Assembly (NCBI GenBank): GCA_964552235.1
Contig: CAZKGO010000119.1
Coordinates: 1 to 14,354 of the forward strand
Source of the DNA: CAVTHK01 sp964552235
Lineage (GTDB): Bacteria > Spirochaetota > Spirochaetia > SZUA-6 > CAVTHK01
Direction: 5' to 3'
Length of the DNA: 14,354 bases
The translations under genes were made by a program, and so were the position numbers. Shown in pieces: positions 14,099-14,354 of the stretch; the stretch's first letter is position 1; each line of letters starts with the position of its first letter. The notes beneath the pieces were generated by a model. That model was given only the letters and a program-made list of their open reading frames with translations. It did not search any database and was not told where the DNA came from.

Positions 14099-14354
14099 TC
14101 ACCCCTTGGCAGCCTCCGCCTCGCTTCGTCTCAGGTAGACCGGCGCGGCGGCCGCGGCCTCGCCTCGGCCCGCGGCCTCCACCCCCAGCTCGAGCAGTCC
14201 TCTCGGGTCGGGCGCCTCGTGCGAAGGGTCGACCGTGCACGACCGCAGCCCGGCCGCGGAGCCGGCCTCCCGCGCAAAGGGCCCCGTGAGCAGCGCCGCC
14301 TGCTCTCCCACGGCCTCGGCGAGGGCGTCGAGGCTCACGTCCAGCAGCTGCGAA
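14099..14354 (-). CDS. tsaB: TsaB, C-terminal part (tRNA t6A biosynthesis)
   Basis: The frame runs off the window edge; 84 C-terminal residues are seen. The end, with APVYLRRSEAE, is the typical TsaB C-terminal signature, and the alanine/leucine-rich helix pattern before it (ALLTGP, then PDPRGLLELG) fits the same family. TsaB is the inactive ASKHA paralogue that partners TsaD in adding threonylcarbamoyl to A37 of ANN-decoding tRNAs. The stop TGA lies 2 nt before the HD-GYP ATG, so the two form one transcript. A GTG at 14338 is inside the gene and is not its start. Identification rests on a short segment. Confidence 0.65.
   Translation of the reverse strand, partial: SQLLDVSLDALAEAVGEQAALLTGPFAREAGSAAGLRSCTVDPSHEAPDPRGLLELGVEAAGRGEAAAAAPVYLRRSEAEAAKG

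Noticed and set aside
13056..14138. A 360-codon + strand open frame opposite the HD-GYP gene
   Set aside because: The minus strand carries complete HD-GYP motifs, and the + strand product is low-complexity.
1..14354. CRISPR arrays, tRNA/rRNA genes, transposases or prophage genes
   Set aside because: No regularly spaced repeats, cloverleaf-like segments, rRNA motifs or mobile-element proteins were seen on either strand.

Overview
The window is high-GC (by eye about two thirds G+C), densely coded DNA from a flagellated, probably Gram-negative bacterium. The flgN-flgK-flgL-fliW-csrA order, an FliA-type promoter element, an AmrS radical SAM enzyme and a TP0108-like phosphofructokinase fit a deltaproteobacterial or related deep-branching lineage, but nothing here fixes the taxon. 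No tRNA, rRNA, CRISPR array, insertion sequence or phage gene was seen.

Region 1 (1-4432) is a small catabolic island. On the + strand lie the 3' part of an SDR dehydrogenase, a two-domain VOC protein joined to it by an ATGA overlap, and a LarA-like (DUF2088, nickel-pincer type) protein. On the - strand lie a GntR/FCD regulator and, upstream of it, an RraA-fold aldolase-like gene. The RraA gene has an intact start region and stop but is interrupted by about five single-base frameshifts. Together these look like a sugar-acid or hydroxy/keto-acid catabolic locus with its own regulator; the substrate cannot be read from the sequence.

Region 2 (4433-8595, + strand) is housekeeping. A strong sigma70-type promoter drives a phosphofructokinase, followed by a conserved 117-aa protein of unknown function, S-adenosylmethionine synthetase (metK) and the AmmeMemoRadiSam-system radical SAM enzyme. 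The metK ribosome binding site is buried in a hairpin that competes with a second hairpin spanning the upstream stop codon, suggesting translational coupling.

Region 3 (8596-12984, + strand) is a late flagellar operon. A sigma28-like -10 element precedes flgN (export chaperone), flgK and flgL (hook-filament junction), fliW and csrA (the FliW-CsrA pair that links flagellin level to translation). Gaps between these genes are 1 to 18 nt.

Region 4 (12985-14354, - strand) converges on csrA. It carries the 3' end of tsaB (tRNA t6A synthesis) followed after 2 nt by a PAS/HD-GYP c-di-GMP phosphodiesterase, a motility-related signalling gene next to the flagellar operon.

The parts I consider most worth checking are the frameshifted RraA gene, the two-hairpin arrangement before metK, the possible leaderless promoter of the LarA-like gene, the Lys-to-Arg change at the SDR catalytic site, and the repeat operator in front of the GntR gene.
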